From NCBI GenBank assembly GCA_000310025.1, contig FN649736.1:1699254-1763253 (forward strand): DNA of 64,000 nucleotides, written 5' to 3'. This DNA is from Ectocarpus siliculosus. Taxonomy: Eukaryota; Sar; Phaeophyceae; Ectocarpales; Ectocarpaceae. A program made the position numbers and the translations under genes. Below the pieces are notes generated by a model, which was not told the DNA's origin, searched no databases, and saw nothing but the letters and a program-made list of their open reading frames with translations. Below are positions 11,798 through 24,477 of this stretch, piece after piece. The stretch's first letter is position 1, and the number at the start of each line of letters is the position of its first letter.

Positions 11798-12435
11798 TGA
11801 AAGAAGTGTTTTGGGATCAAATCGCCTCGTGTTTTGCCGTGAAGTGGAAGAGAGAGGATATGTACGAGTTTGAACAAGAGATGGAGAGAGTCAAGTGGAG
11901 ATGGTAGTGTTTTGGAGGGTTAATGTTTGGGATTTTTCTTGGTGATTTGCAAGATTTGGTATGCGATTGATTGTTTTCGGAGGTATTGTTTTGGTGTTGG
12001 AGTTTTGGATTTTGTCTTGGTTTTGATTTTGTTTTGGGATGAACAGGTATGAGAAGGATGACTTTGATATTTTGCCGGAACATGACGATACATACGAGCA
12101 GGGGGGCTATTCGATATACTCGTAGCATAGCATGGGGTGGCACATTGCGTATACATATGCGGGGATTGCAGTGACGAACTACGGAGGAACAAGAAGTTTC
12201 TTTGTGTTTTCCTTGGGAGTGTAGTAGATTGGTGGAGATTCATGGAGATTCGTTCTGGGTGTTGAAGCGTTATGCGTGACTTGATGCCGTGATGGAATGA
12301 CGAGCTCAAGCACGCCCCCGATGAATACAACACGTTTTTCAACACGTCTACACGTCTTTACCTACCCTTGCGGCCCGTCATGGCCGAGCTGCTCTACGCT
12401 CCCATCACACACAACTGAGCCACCCGAATTATCGA
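11798..12435 (+). repeat. Copia 3' flank, possible 3' LTR
   Basis: After the pol stop comes a purine-rich stretch (AAGTGGAGATGG near 11895-11906), then a TG start (TGTTTTGGAGGG) and GT-rich, C-poor sequence up to about 12050. This is the layout expected of a polypurine tract followed by an LTR. No second copy of this sequence was found upstream, so the LTR call is unproven. Confidence 0.3.
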
Positions 12436-12437
12436 TC

Positions 12438-12522
12438 AGCGCGGACTTAGTGGTCTAGACTAATGGTCAAGGCGTTCTTACACAAGGTTCCACGCACGGG
12501 TTCGAATCCCAGTGGTCCACTT
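12438..12522 (+). tRNA. tRNA-like sequence (pseudo-tRNA or SINE head)
   Basis: A perfect B-box (GGTTCGAATCC at about 12499) lies roughly 50 bases after an A-box-like TAGTGGTCTAGACTAATGG followed by CAAGGCG, the layout of a class II (Leu/Ser-type) tRNA. However, the T-stem has mismatches, no clean anticodon stem forms, and the acceptor arms do not pair over 7 bp. It is better read as a degenerate tRNA or the RNA polymerase III head of a SINE. Confidence 0.3.
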
Positions 12523-15500
12523 ACACAAGAATCACCATTTGGTTACCAAACAGCGGCGTCTGGTGGGGGGTCCGGCCCCGGAGATCTCTACTCATTCCCA
12601 AGCCCATGTGATCCGGCCGGGTGCTAACGAGCTCAGAGCATATCTTTTACTTCGCGGAACTAGACCATCCGGCCAGTCAGCGCTGACTTGCAGGATGGTC
12701 TAATTTTACCGATTACACACCTCTAGGTGTCAGTCTTGAAGTAAGCATATTGCTTGGGGACAAACCCCCAAGCGACAAGCTTTCACAACTTCTCATCAAT
12801 GCCTGTGCGACAAGTCCACGACATTTGACCTTGAGCGAATATGGCGAAACAACACAAACAAACGACACACCAGAACCAAATGACACATACCCATGCGTCG
12901 AAACGTCATCATCATCTATCCAAGCGTACGCAAATGAGCCTACGGCGGTGGCATCACCTTCGCCACCGTCCACAATTGGAAAGTACTTTATTGTATTACG
13001 CGTCAAGCTCCTTCGTCCTCTCCATCCTCCTCCCCCCTCCCCCCCCACCCCCGTACACTCAAGCTCGCGCAGGGGCTACGTGGATTGTACCACACACCCG
13101 TGCGTGAAATATGCCCCCTTAGATGTAGGATTTAGAATGGGCTTGTTTATATAGGAAATTGTATGGCGTTTGGGGGGTGGGGGGTGGGGCCTTCGTACCC
13201 CCCCACACCTCCGGAGAGGGCCGAAATATAGTTTTGGGGTGTCGGAAAAAATATTTTTATGCGCCCTTGGGAGACCGTCAGTGGCACCCTGTCGTTGTAC
13301 AACGCCAGTAGCACGGCATCTGCCGCCGTAAAGCGGGGTAAAGACGGATGAGAACACGCCGGGTTATGCTGGCGCCATGACAGCACGTCGAACCAAATAA
13401 ACGCCACCTCGCACCCTGCCAAGGAATCATCACGTGTGGTCAAGATGCTTCGAAATGGTGACACGACCAGCCAAGTTTTTCCTTGTGTGTACCCACACAG
13501 TTCTGATGCTGCTTTCTTGGGCCTTGCTGCTATCGTTTCCGACGTCGTGTGCATGCAGGGCGGAGTCGTTGACGTCATGGACGAAAATGAGCAACGTGAA
13601 CAGGACGCCAACGATGGTCAAGCTCTCTGGCCCAACGACGACAGCAACAACGACGACCACCGGGGTGGCTGGGCCGAAGATTCGGACGAGGCGTGGCAAG
13701 GCAAGCCGCCAGGTTCTGGTGCTCGGGCTGGGGGCGATGCCGCAGACCTTCTGATGCCGCCCCATTGGGCAGCGGTCCAGGCGCATGTCGTGGCATAGCT
13801 GGGGGCCGTCGGTGATGCCGGCGCCTTGGCTGCACACGTGAAGAGACCTGTGTATCTTGCCCAATATAGTTTGTCACACACCGCCGCGCATCGAGTGACG
13901 GATAGTTAGCCAGGTTGGCATGAAAGATATGTGCGGCACGCTCTACGCAGGTCGCCGGGCGCTTGGTTAGATGTCTCTGGCATTGATGGCTCCCCACAAA
14001 GGACCCATGGCATCTCATGTGAGCAATTTGGTGTGTGTTGGTGTTTGGCGTGTTGTTCCAGCCGGTGCCAACAGGATGCCGTCGGACGTGTGACTGCTGC
14101 AGCCTTTTACGTTAGCGTTGGTGCTGCTGCTGTAGATCGCTTTGTTGTTCGGCTCGCCGCCGCTTGGTTGGGTTGCTTCTTCGGTACGTGGTCGCGATAC
14201 CCAGCCACCGCCGTAGCATGAATGTTCGCTAGCCCTCGATTCTTTGATTGGCTCACGGGTCTGGTAATGAAACGTGAAGTGTCATGTGTGTGTTATGTTT
14301 GGTAGGACCGCACGCTATGGCACTGGATTTAACAACACCGCTAGCAGCAACACCTCTGCACTCACGAGGTAAGTCTGTTTTTCGAATACGAGGCTTGCCC
14401 ACTATATCAAGGATTGCGCATATTTACTCCCAAAACGACGGTGTAGTGTTGATGATGACGATGCCAAATACTGATGTCAAAGTGCCCAAACGGTCTTGAG
14501 TGAAATGAAGCATGCGTGGTAGATTGTCGGAGGGCGGCTACCTCACAAACTTCCCCTGCTCCTAGGTAGGGTAAATCTCCTCCTTCTGTGGTGAACGCGC
14601 CATCCCTAAACTCGGCCATGAGTCATCCCCGCCCCGTCTAATCATGATCACTCCCCACCTCGTCTCAAATTGCAATATATTTATCATGTTGGTTTTCTCA
14701 TGCCTATCTCAAGATATGTTTATTGTGAGGCCCTCTGAAAAACGTTTTAGTGTGTGTCCCGTGCCGTAATTTGAACTTGTCTTAAGAGAAACCCCACCCG
14801 GCAGATTGATCAGGGACTTATCTTTTTTTGTCATCTTTTTTTTTCATCTACTGTGGTCTCCCCCTGTTGACGAATCCCTCTCTCCCGCCCCCATCCCCTG
14901 TATGTGTGTGTTTGCCTCCAACGGTGGGCGCCTTCGTGGATGGCTGACTCTCGGCATGGCCTGGCGATGTTTCGGCTCTAGCTGCTACAACAGGGGGGGG
15001 GCTCCGCAGGTATGTAGGGCATCCCTTCTGTCTCCTTGCGCGCGGTCGCGCGACTACTCCGCGCTGTTGGTTGTGATGTTTGATCTGTCGACTCATTCAC
15101 TACTTGTAGGTTCCTTCGTTCACTATCGTTAGATTCATTAACTATCTTTGTATTCATTCCATATCTGTGGATTTAGTCACTCTCTGCCGAGTCATTCCCT
15201 GCTTGAAGGTGTTCTTGCACATGCGGGCGCTGCTCTGGTATCTCTCGTGAGCTCCTGTTGTGCACCTAGTTTTTTCCTCCGGTATAGGAGAATACTTGTC
15301 TAGATGGGGTCGCGTCGCTGTATCAACTTGCGATGTTTTTAACCCATGCTGCTGTCGTTGGTTTTGTCATCTGTATTCGTACGTATTTTTTTGCTCGCTG
15401 ACTGATGTGGTTGCTTGCTGCCCGGACCCCCTAGGGTTCATGTATGAGGGTACCACAGATGCAGTCACGACGGATAGCTGCTGAAGTTTCACTTTTGTTT

Positions 15501-15659
15501 TGTTAGATTTTTCTGACAAAACATCCAATTCGTTTCTTCGACAGATAGTCGTGTCTTGTTTCTAGTGCGACACTTACTCGGCTTTCTCTGTTCGCAACCG
15601 CTCACCTCTTGACCTCACACGTCGTTCGTCGTTTTATGGCTGTTGTTACTTACTAACAG
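12523..15659. other. Probably intronic/intergenic; no exon firmly recognised
   Basis: This stretch precedes the UBR-type exons on the same strand and may hold more of that gene. Open stretches without homology are 12750-13154 (+, Ser/Thr/Pro rich), 13436-13798 (+), and 13575-14018 (-). A short segment at 14307-14369 is bounded by TTTGGTAG and GAG|GTAAGT and could be a mini-exon. None carries a recognisable domain. Confidence 0.35.
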
Positions 15660-16534
15660 GTGGTGATGCCCGCCTCGGCAGCCTCACGGGGGGGCACACC
15701 ACCCCAGACCTGACGGGCAAGCCTCTGAAGGGGGTGGTCTTCGACCTCAGCCACCTCGGCGTCAGCTGCCAGGTGCGTGTGCAACGCGGGATGTGACCAT
15801 CTACAGCAGTGCGTGTTTTTGCCGTTCATTCACACGTGTTGTTTTTGTACTGGCCCCGGTCATGGCCCTCTGACTACGCCAAGGATCAAAGACAAGATGG
15901 GAATGGATGTGGCCTGAACTTGACAAGCTGTTGTGCCCTACTCTGTCCGTGCATGTCCATGATGTGTGATCTATGTTTTGTTTCTCGTCTCGCTGTCGAC
16001 AGGATAACCACGACCTGGTGGAGCTGCCCGAGAGCTACACCGAGCTGTACGGCCTGGCCAAGAGCCCTCACGCTTCGGCGGCGGCGGCGGAGGGGGCTGC
16101 GGCAGGGCTAGAGACGGACCCTGCGGTGTGCCTTGTCTGCGGCCAGGTGCGGTGGCCTTCTTCTCTTGGCTTGTTTTAAGGCGACATATCCTCCTGACCA
16201 CGTTAGTCACCCGAGTTTGATCAATTAAATTGTGGGTGACGAGGTTTACGGCCGCCCCTATGTGTGCGTGTTCGGGTCTGGAGGAGGGGGGCATGTGTTC
16301 TTCATTTGCTTGACGAGTCGCGATGGCCATCTGGTGTTGTTTTTGTCTTTCCTGCTTTGATGCGCACGAACGAACGAACGGACGAACGAACGAACGTGTA
16401 ACGCACGTGTGTTCGGTTGGTCCTTGGGTGCAGGTCCTCGCTGCCGGGGCGAAAGGGATGGGGCACGTGGGAGAGTGCACCCTGCACGCGAGCGAGTGCG
16501 GGGCCGGCGTGGGCGTCTTCTTCCTGGTGCAGAG
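15660..16534 (+). CDS. C-terminal exons of a UBR1/PRT6-type N-recognin E3 ubiquitin ligase (partial)
   Basis: There are three exons with consistent phases. Exon 15660-15772 contains KGVVFDLSHLGVSC. Exon 16003-16146 contains LPESYTELYGL and DPAVCLVCGQ. Exon 16434-16534 contains GECTLHASECGAGVGVFFLV. These match the conserved C-terminal module of UBR-family N-recognins: an LP-x-x-Y segment, a CLVCG zinc knuckle, then G-x-C-x-x-H-x-x-x-C-G-x-G-x-G-hhh-LV. N-recognins bind destabilising N-terminal residues and ubiquitinate their owners; the C-terminal module is autoregulatory in the family. The third exon ends AG|GCGAGT, a GC donor. The expected next exon (tyrosine-rich strand, then the D-x-x-G-E-x-D and RRG-x-P-L motifs) is not found. 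The duplication boundary lies 200 bp downstream at 16738, so the gene may be truncated here or its last exon displaced. The UBR box and RING are not in view. Confidence 0.8.
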
Positions 16535-16737
16535 GCGAGTGGAGTCGCCGTGGTTTGGCTTCAGAGCGAACGTGCTGTAGACACGTGCTGTATTATTTTA
16601 TTGTCTCTTGTGCATCATAAGCTCTTGGGGTGTGGCTTTCCTGCAGTTTTCGCACGTGTTTGTGGCACATCAGACAAGCGGTGGGGCCTCATTTTTGTAT
16701 CTGCAGCTGGCCGCCCTCTTTGTTTATTCTGTACTAA

Positions 16738-19700
16738 CATGTTTGACATGTTGCACCGAACAGCGCGACACGACACGTTTTCGGCGGTTGGCAGGAGAGG
16801 TGGGAGCAGGAGAACTTGAGGGGGGTAGAAAAAACATGCCCATGTATTGCACCTTGCATGAGCTGCCGTCCAAATCGTGCAGTCTTGAACGAACGGTTCA
16901 CTCAACGACGCCCAAAGGCCCAACCGGTTTCATTCATTAGCGGTGGCCAGGAGCGCTGTTGCCATTCGGAGGACAAGCATATCTCCGACCAAAACCAAAC
17001 ACTGATTTCGGACAGCACATCATACGAGCACGGCTTGCACCCGGGCAATACGCACAAGCGGCTTTTTACGACGTTCCGCATCAGGGGGATATTTGTACTG
17101 ATGACAGCCCAAAGCGGATTTTGCCGTCAGACCAGAACGGTTCACAGTTGGGACAGCAGCGGGGGAACACACAACCTCACCTGCGGTGAACCCGAAGTCC
17201 GCCAGCTTGGCATGCAGCCCATGCCCCTCCGACTCAAATACCAAGACGTTTCCCGGCTTGATATCCCGGTGAACCAGTCCCATGGAGTGCATATGGTGGA
17301 CCCCTCTCGCAAGGTCAACCACCAGCCTGCAAAGATAACGAAGGTAAACAACGGAAAGGGAGGAATGAGTCAGCGACCAGTCTTGACATAGTTGGTAGCA
17401 CTGCAGAACTCAGGGAGGCTGAATCGACTTGAACACACCAGCTGGGTGTCTCGGACGATTTCGACGAAAAGCGCTGTCTACGCCGTCGCAGTCAAGGTGC
17501 TATCGCCATCGGCCCAGCAGCTTCCGCCTTGTCACGACGCACGACCGATCAATACGTTCAAAGTAGGTTACTTTTGGGACGGCCGACGTACCGTATTGGT
17601 GGCACTCGTGTGTGTGCAACGGCAGGGGATGTCGTCTTTACACAAACAAAGAAACACGCGCGACTCATGCCCGTGTATTGTTAGCACTCGACGCCTTCGG
17701 CTTCGCGCGGCAGTCGCGAGGGCATCCCCGCGATTCCTGCTGCCCTATCCCTCCCAGTACCCTGGCGTGGAGAGCAAACGCGCAAATCCCACATCCCAAA
17801 CGTCCAAACACAGGTCCTCTCCCATGGTGCAATCTCAATCTCACCGTGCGAACACCGTCATCTCCACCAACGCACAGAACCTCGCCGACATACTGGCGGC
17901 CTGGACGAGAGAGGTCGCAAGGCAAACGGGGTGTGAGGCGCGGCCGCATCCAACAAACCACATTAGGACTTGAGTGTTTTACATGCCCCTCACCTGGTTG
18001 GGGCCCAGCTGGAGGGTGTTGGCCGAGAGGTGGTCGGATTGTGTCTCAAGCGCAACACTTCTCCTTGCCAAACCTGCTCTCTCCACCCGTGCACACGTAC
18101 GCAGCAAAAGTGGCAACGTCTAGACAGTGCAGCAGTACACGGCTCATCTGTGTCACGGTCTTCATGGCGAACGACTGGCCGGGGAGGCTGGCGTACGACA
18201 CGTCGTCCACTCGTCCGAACGACCCGTACCCAAGCGGTTGCGCGAGCACCATAGGCATGTCCGCGGTCTTCAGGGCATTGACCGCGAAGCTCTGCACCTG
18301 ACCGGAGGCACACACTTCAGCGAGGTTGGCCAGGAATAGGCGCCTGATGCTACCCCTTTGTCGCCATCCCCACCCGACTTGCCTCGACAGACTCGTCAAA
18401 GCCGACTGACGAGTCTGCTCGTCAGCTCGGTCAGTCTGTCCCACGGACGGCGCGCGGATCGAGGGCCCGTCTCCCGGCCCGGCCGTCGACGGTAGCCCTC
18501 CCGCCGCGACCGTCGCGGATCGACCCTCCGGAATACACGGAAGAGCTTCACCCTCCGCCCGAACGCCTCGCGAGAAGGCCTGAAGACCCTGAACCTGCTC
18601 TAACTCCTCTCCCTTCACCTCGGCCTTGGCCTCTAACGCCATCGATGCGATGCTGCCGTCCCGAGCCGTCGCTGCTGACGGTCCCTTGCCTGCGGCGATC
18701 CCCGATGGCGAGTCATCTAGGATGGAATTCAGCGTCTGGACCCGCTTCATCGGTGATGGCAACGGCGGACCCTTGCCTTCAGCCTTGGCCTCTAGAGTAT
18801 GCGATGTCATGCCGTCCATGTTCTGCAACACAAGCTTCTCCTGCCGCATGCCGGCGGCAACGTCTTCACATGTCTTGTCCTCCTTCGTCCAGAGGTGCTC
18901 CCCAACGCCAACCTGCCACCGGGCGACAGCAGCACGAGGATGTCGTTACAAGACAAAACGTTCGTTCATGGTCCACCAATGGACTCTTACGGTCGAAAGG
19001 CTATGTGAGGGGGGAGGGGACAATAAGGAAGCGCGGCGCCGACAAAGAGCTAGCTCTCAATGTGTCAGGGAACGCACAACAACGGGACATCACAACAGTG
19101 ATCAGTACCTGAATGTGGACATTGCTGTTATCGTAAGCGGGTTTCATGCGGGAGGGACACGACTATACCGCCGTGCATTAGCTGGAGTCTAGTGCTGCCA
19201 GCTGAAAACACAAGGTGTAGCTGCTTTCTGCCGTGGTTCTCTGTACAACGGAAGCGATTCTCTGCAAGAAGAGATGTACCCTAAAATCGACCGTGTTTTC
19301 CTAGTGCGAAGACTCTTGCTGCATGGGCACAAGGTGTTGATACATGTCAGCGTAACACGTAAAACAATCTGCATGTATCACCACCTCCCGTTGCGAGACC
19401 TCACCCCTTTCCCCTTCACCTCAAGACGGTGATCGAACATATCGACACGCCCCTCAGCCCGCATAGCACGGCCCTCCAAGCCCGTCGCCTCCGCCCGCAT
19501 GCCCTGGTCTGCGGTAGCACCGATCGTCCTTCCGGAACAGACTTCGCCTGAGAAGCGTTCGTCCCGTGGCTTGCTCTCGATCCGACTAAAGCCAGCGGCG
19601 GCCACGTACGAACCTTTCTCTTCGTCCATCCACCACCCGGCCGCACTCTCGCGGTGCCCCACCCGATCGTTGCCGGCCTGCATCCTCTCTCGCAGCATGA

Positions 19701-21508
19701 TTGGTTCATGCTGCCGCCCTTCCTGGTGCTGACGGCTCGTCTCGCATGATTGACCAACTCGAGGCGCCGCCTCTCCCTCCTCCACGCCCCCCAGAAAGCC
19801 GAGAAGGCCGGCGGGTAGCAGAGTCCCCTGCTCTTGCCCCGCGTGTCCGGTTGTGAGGTTGGATGTGTGTGCCGACTCCACTACCTCTTCCTCCTCCATC
19901 TTCTCCTCTTCTTCACCAAGATACCCGAAGAGGCCCGTTGGCAACACTGCCCCACCACCCCCTTGCGCACGATCTCCAAAGCGTGCTGGGCGATGTGATG
20001 ATTCTGCCTGCTCATCATGGCGGACTTCGGTGGTGTTGGCAGCAAGCGTCGCCATCAAGCCCACCGCGGCTTGCCGCCCCCTTTCTCCTCCGCGGTTGTC
20101 TCCGATGGCGTCGGCAGGTAGACACGCCTCCTCCCCCTGATGGACACCTCCAGAGGATACCTCGGGACGCGGTACGACATCGGTGGCGGCGATGGTGGGC
20201 ATCCGGACCTCCGCCACCCTCTCTTCCTCCACCTTTTCCTCCTCTGCACCCAAATATCCGAAGAGACCCGTCGGCAACACTGCCCCGCCCTCCTGCTCGA
20301 CATCCCCAAGGCCTGCCGGGAGGTGTGATAGGTCGAAATCCTCACCATGGTCAAGTGTCGGCACCAAGCCCACCGCGGCTTGCCGCCCCCCTTCTCCTCC
20401 TCCGCGGTGGTCTCCGATGGCATCGGCAGGTAGAAACGCCTCCTCCCCCCTGATGGACATCTGCAAGGGGTACCGCAGGATGCGGTACGACATCGATGGC
20501 CGTGATGTTGGGCATCCGGGCCTCCGCCACCTTCTCTTCCTCCACCTTTTCCCCCTCTTCACCCAAACATCCGAAGAGACCCGGCGGCAACACTGCACCT
20601 CCATCCTGCTCGACATCCCCAAGGCCTGCCGGGAGATGTGATAGGTCGAAATCCTCACCACGGTGAAGTATCGGCAGCAAGCCCACCGCAGCTTGATGCG
20701 CCCCTTCTTCTCCTCCGCTGTTGTCTGCGATGGCATCGGCAGGTAGAAACGCCTCTCCCCCCTGATGGACACCTGCAAGGGGTACCGCAGGATGCGGTAC
20801 CACATCGACGGCCGTGATGTTGGGCATCCGGACAACCGCCACTCTCTCCACCTCTTCTACACCATCCTCCAAGACACGGTTGAGGCCAGCATGATGTGGT
20901 GTCGCCGCAACGATCGCCGCTGCCCCAACTGGAACTCCAACATGATCAGGGGGTGGCCGTACTCGCGCCTCACCCTGGAGACCCCCACGACCGATGGCGG
21001 GAGAGGGCACCCGCCTACCTCGCCGGCCATCACCGTTGGTATTGACAACGATTGCTGGAGCCTCCGCGGCCGATCCCTCCTCGATCTTTTCAAGGGCTTG
21101 GTTCAGGACAGCGGGACGTACTACCACCGCTCCTGTCGCTCCTGCCACAGCCCCTCCTTCGGGACCTCTGGTGGGAACAGGTGGCGGCGGGTCGCGTGCC
21201 CCTTCCTCCTCATCTCTGAGGTTAGCCGCTACGGCCGTGTCGGCGGCTCGTGTCTGCCATGCCGGCAGCTTGCCCTTGTACCACCTCCAGGCACACAGGG
21301 CGAATACCCACACTAGTGCGACAGGCAAACAGGCCTGGGAAGCGGCGGCCAGCAGTACAACAGCGGTGAGGCAGCGATAGATTTTCGGATTTTCCAAGGG
21401 TTAGACTGTAAGCGAAGTTTGGCGAAGGTCACCGTGATATCGGGCTTGCTAGGATTGTCCAGACAACTTGCCTTTTCTTCTTGCGGATAGGTATACTTTC
21501 CGCAACAT
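16738..21508 (-). pseudogene. Dead, truncated copy of the repeat-containing protein kinase gene
   Basis: Colinear with the gene at 46751-53715. Parts present: start ATG at 21508, transmembrane-encoding segment, 103-residue repeats, exon 2 with the glycine-rich loop (GYGSFGRV) and AMKTV lysine (18148-18912), the alpha-C exon (17845-17900), and the catalytic-loop exon with HRDIKPGN and DFG (17181-17326).

Lesions visible against copy B: a 4-bp deletion just after the ATG (GATAGG for GATAGATAGG near 21489); an extra G on the coding strand in repeat 2 (near 20445) that breaks the frame; the exon 2 donor changed from GTGAGC to ATGAGC (18147); loss of the hinge exon with about 480 bp near 17570; and absence of every exon after DFG because the duplication ends at 16738. 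It cannot encode a working kinase. Long frames (20351-21397, 19378-20835) are the two halves separated by the frameshift. Confidence 0.88.
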
Positions 21509-22758
21509 GTGGTGAAAGTTCTAAAGCGGCTGTTGAGGAGACTGCGGGCCTGCTGTAACTAGTCCGTTGAACCGGAGTCGTGACTATACATTCAAGAAGC
21601 AAGACGCTGTTTGTGTCCGCCAATGTTCATTCTGGACGTCGGGATATAATGCTGTCGGACGCAACAGCCGGGGTCACACAGGAGGAAGGCAAGTTTAAAG
21701 AGTTTATTGTGTCATTTTTCTCCACCTTCTTTACGTTGCTTTCTAACCTCTCTCGCGAGAACACTTCAGCCGTTCCTTTCCCTCTTCAAGCCGTACGTCG
21801 AAGTGTCACACAAACTAATCGCTGTCGGTATTTGTTTGTGCATGCCTACAAGCAAGAATGTGCAACTGCGGCGAGCTTCGACCTCACGATCCAGATGTTA
21901 CTAGATAGCTTTCAGGTGCATGCTGATGCTATAGCATCCAGTACTGCTCAACCAACCCACTGCTTCTTTGTCACCTCGGCGTTTTTTCTCAAGAAGGGAG
22001 CCTGGGTCCTCTTGTTGCTGGTGTCGGCGGGGGCGATTCGGTCCTCGGGCAGCTGACGACGCCACCTGCAATGAAGGCGATCAAACATTAGGAGTGAAAG
22101 CGGTTCGAAGACCGTTGCGAAAACAGACGGGTGAATACAGCAATGTGCTGCAAACTTTAACTTGCTTGGTTATGGATTGAAGAAGCCATCATCGTGATGT
22201 GGCACGGACAAACTGCATGTAGCCTTCAGCAGAAACGACCATCGCGATGTGTCATGCGGAGACACTTTCGTACTTACGCATCCACATGTGTAACTGCGCT
22301 CCTTTTCCACCCTTGATTGGTGGCGCGCAAATGTAAGGCAACAGAGTTTTCATACATGCTACGCTACTCATTTTAGCCTACCACGACGGCTGCCGCAGTA
22401 CTACTGTACTGCAATCCGTTCCTCAATCTGCGGTGGAACCTCGTGTTTGAATGTCTGAGAAAAACCGGCCGCACTCACCCTGTTGTGTGCCACGATCGGT
22501 ATGGTAGCACCATGACCCCGGACATCGGCCGCAAACCACCGAGCCTCCATACTGGGTGCCGTGTAGTAGCTGCCGCTACTTTTGGATTACGCTGGCGCCA
22601 GGGAGAGCAAGAAACATGAAGATGAGTTCAACTTTGGGTTGGCAACTGGGTTGGGAGTTGTAGAGGGGGGGAAACTTGATTTTTTTCAAATATTGCGCCG
22701 CATGTTCCCTTTCGAACCCGGCCGCTGAAACGGCCGCCCTCTGGACCAGGAACCGGGC

Positions 22759-22759
<1 letters not shown>

Positions 22760-22817
<58 letters not shown>
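22760..22817 (+). repeat. (CT)n microsatellite
   Basis: Nearly 60 bases of uninterrupted TC/CT dinucleotide. The equivalent position in copy B (about 55610-55630) is only a short CT-rich stretch, so the array expanded in copy A or shrank in copy B after duplication. Confidence 0.95.
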
Positions 22818-22820
<3 letters not shown>

Positions 22821-23535
22821 CTCCCTGGGCGATCACGTTAGAAGCCCACTCTTGCTACTGGTGTTTGCTCGTGACCGAAGCACAATGTCAGGGTATCACC
22901 CGCGGATGTGTCCCACAACTGTAGGTGATTTGTTGCTTCTTTGTTTTGTAACGTAAAACACCGATGCCCTCCCACGACTTTCAAACCGAAGAGAGGGCTG
23001 AAAAAAAGTCTGAGTATCAACTTTCAGCGGGGCTTCTTGTCAGCGCCACCTCAACGGGCAGCAAGTCCTGCTGATGATATGGACGCAAAGCGGGCTTCGA
23101 CAGCGAGCCACACAGTAGTGGCGTGATGCTCGAAAGAATCCCACCCACAACTCAACGTGTACATCAGAATCCCCAGGAAAATGTTTTCCCTGTTATGCGA
23201 TATATATATTGGGTTTTTCAGCTTTGGGGACGCAATATATATTATTATGGGGGGTGTTTGATTTTATCAATGGGTGTTAGGTTTGGGGAATGTTTTTGGT
23301 TTTGGTTTTTGGCAGGCAGTAATATGCAAGACGAATGCCTCATGAAACCGAGCACATGACTTCACAACTTCCAGTATACCCCAATATACCTTTGGGCAGC
23401 CTCTATACCTTTGGGCAGCCTCCGAACTATGGGTGCGCTCGCTTCGGCTGAACGGCAACAACACACAACGAGGCAGTAATGATGTGGAAGAGACCACATG
23501 GTTGTATTTCTACATTGACTGCAGCTGATCTCCAA

Positions 23536-24008
23536 CACAGTGTCACGGTAGCATGTGGACGGGTGCTAAATACTGAGAATCATTCCATTTCACGATGGTT
23601 TGAGGAGGGCTAGGGTATACCCCAGGGTGTACCTGAATCATTGGCGGAGCCCCTCTAGACCTCCGCCTCAACACGTGTTTTGGGTGATCGCTCACTGTTA
23701 ACACGGCCAATCTCGAAAGAGGAACTTTGACCCACCCGCTAAGAAGCAACCAGTCTGTGAGTCAAAGCATGATAGGTAGATCTGGATAGATCTTGCCTAG
23801 ACCCCCCTTGCTAGTTCCCCCTTGATTAGCCCCACCTTGATTAGACCCACCGGGATTGTATCCCTTTTGCTAGCCCCCAACTTGAATCCAATGGTAAGAT
23901 ACCATGAAACTGACCATGAAATGGATGAAACTAACGGAACCCTAGCCAGTGCTTGTTACGCTAACACATGAGTGAATTACCCTAACCGATAGCGTTATAA
24001 CCACTGTG
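23536..24008. mobile_element. Copy-A-specific insertion of about 473 bp with short inverted ends
   Basis: It is absent from the matching site in copy B (near 56260). It begins CACAGTG and ends CACTGTG, a 7-bp perfect inverted pair. The interior is AT-rich with TTGATTAG-type repeats and has no coding capacity. Target duplication is ambiguous (at most ACA). It is probably a small DNA transposon that arrived after duplication, but precise loss from copy B cannot be excluded. Confidence 0.45.
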
Positions 24009-24477
24009 ACAACATATCTGCCAAAAATATGTAGACCATCAGCGGGGCGAGAACTGAACACGAAGAGGAAGATAGAACAAGCAACAACAGGTGAAGGAGG
24101 CCCAATGGAGAACATGAGTAGAAGCCCCCGCAGACATGTTGATGTATCTTCATATACTATGTATGATACCTTTTCTGCAGCTAAACAGACTGCACAGCTC
24201 TAATCCGGACAGTACCTACCAGCTTCCGTGACCCTTCCTCACGGGATTCCAAATCATGGCCTTTTGAAGCGTTTTTTCTTTTCTCGGTCGAACTGAGACT
24301 GTTCATCGTCTATCAGCTGGTTAGCGCGGTCGATGCTAACGATGATGGCACGCACCAACGAATGCCATCCATTCTGATACTACTGTAACCCTACATGAAC
24401 ACTCTCTACATTTTGGCGAAACGTCTAGCTACATAGTCTAGTCTAGACTCCTTTCCGTACAAATCATGTGCCTACTT

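Noticed and set aside
19863-20453. + strand frame of 196 codons rich in Pro/Leu/His, and its 337-codon equivalent at 52071-53084
   Set aside because: It is the complement of the kinase repeat exon. It is open because of the repeat's codon bias, is Pro-rich nonsense, and has no splice context.
22760-22817. CT repeat as a coding or regulatory element
   Set aside because: The reverse-strand frame is only Arg-Glu repeats; simple microsatellite expansion explains it.
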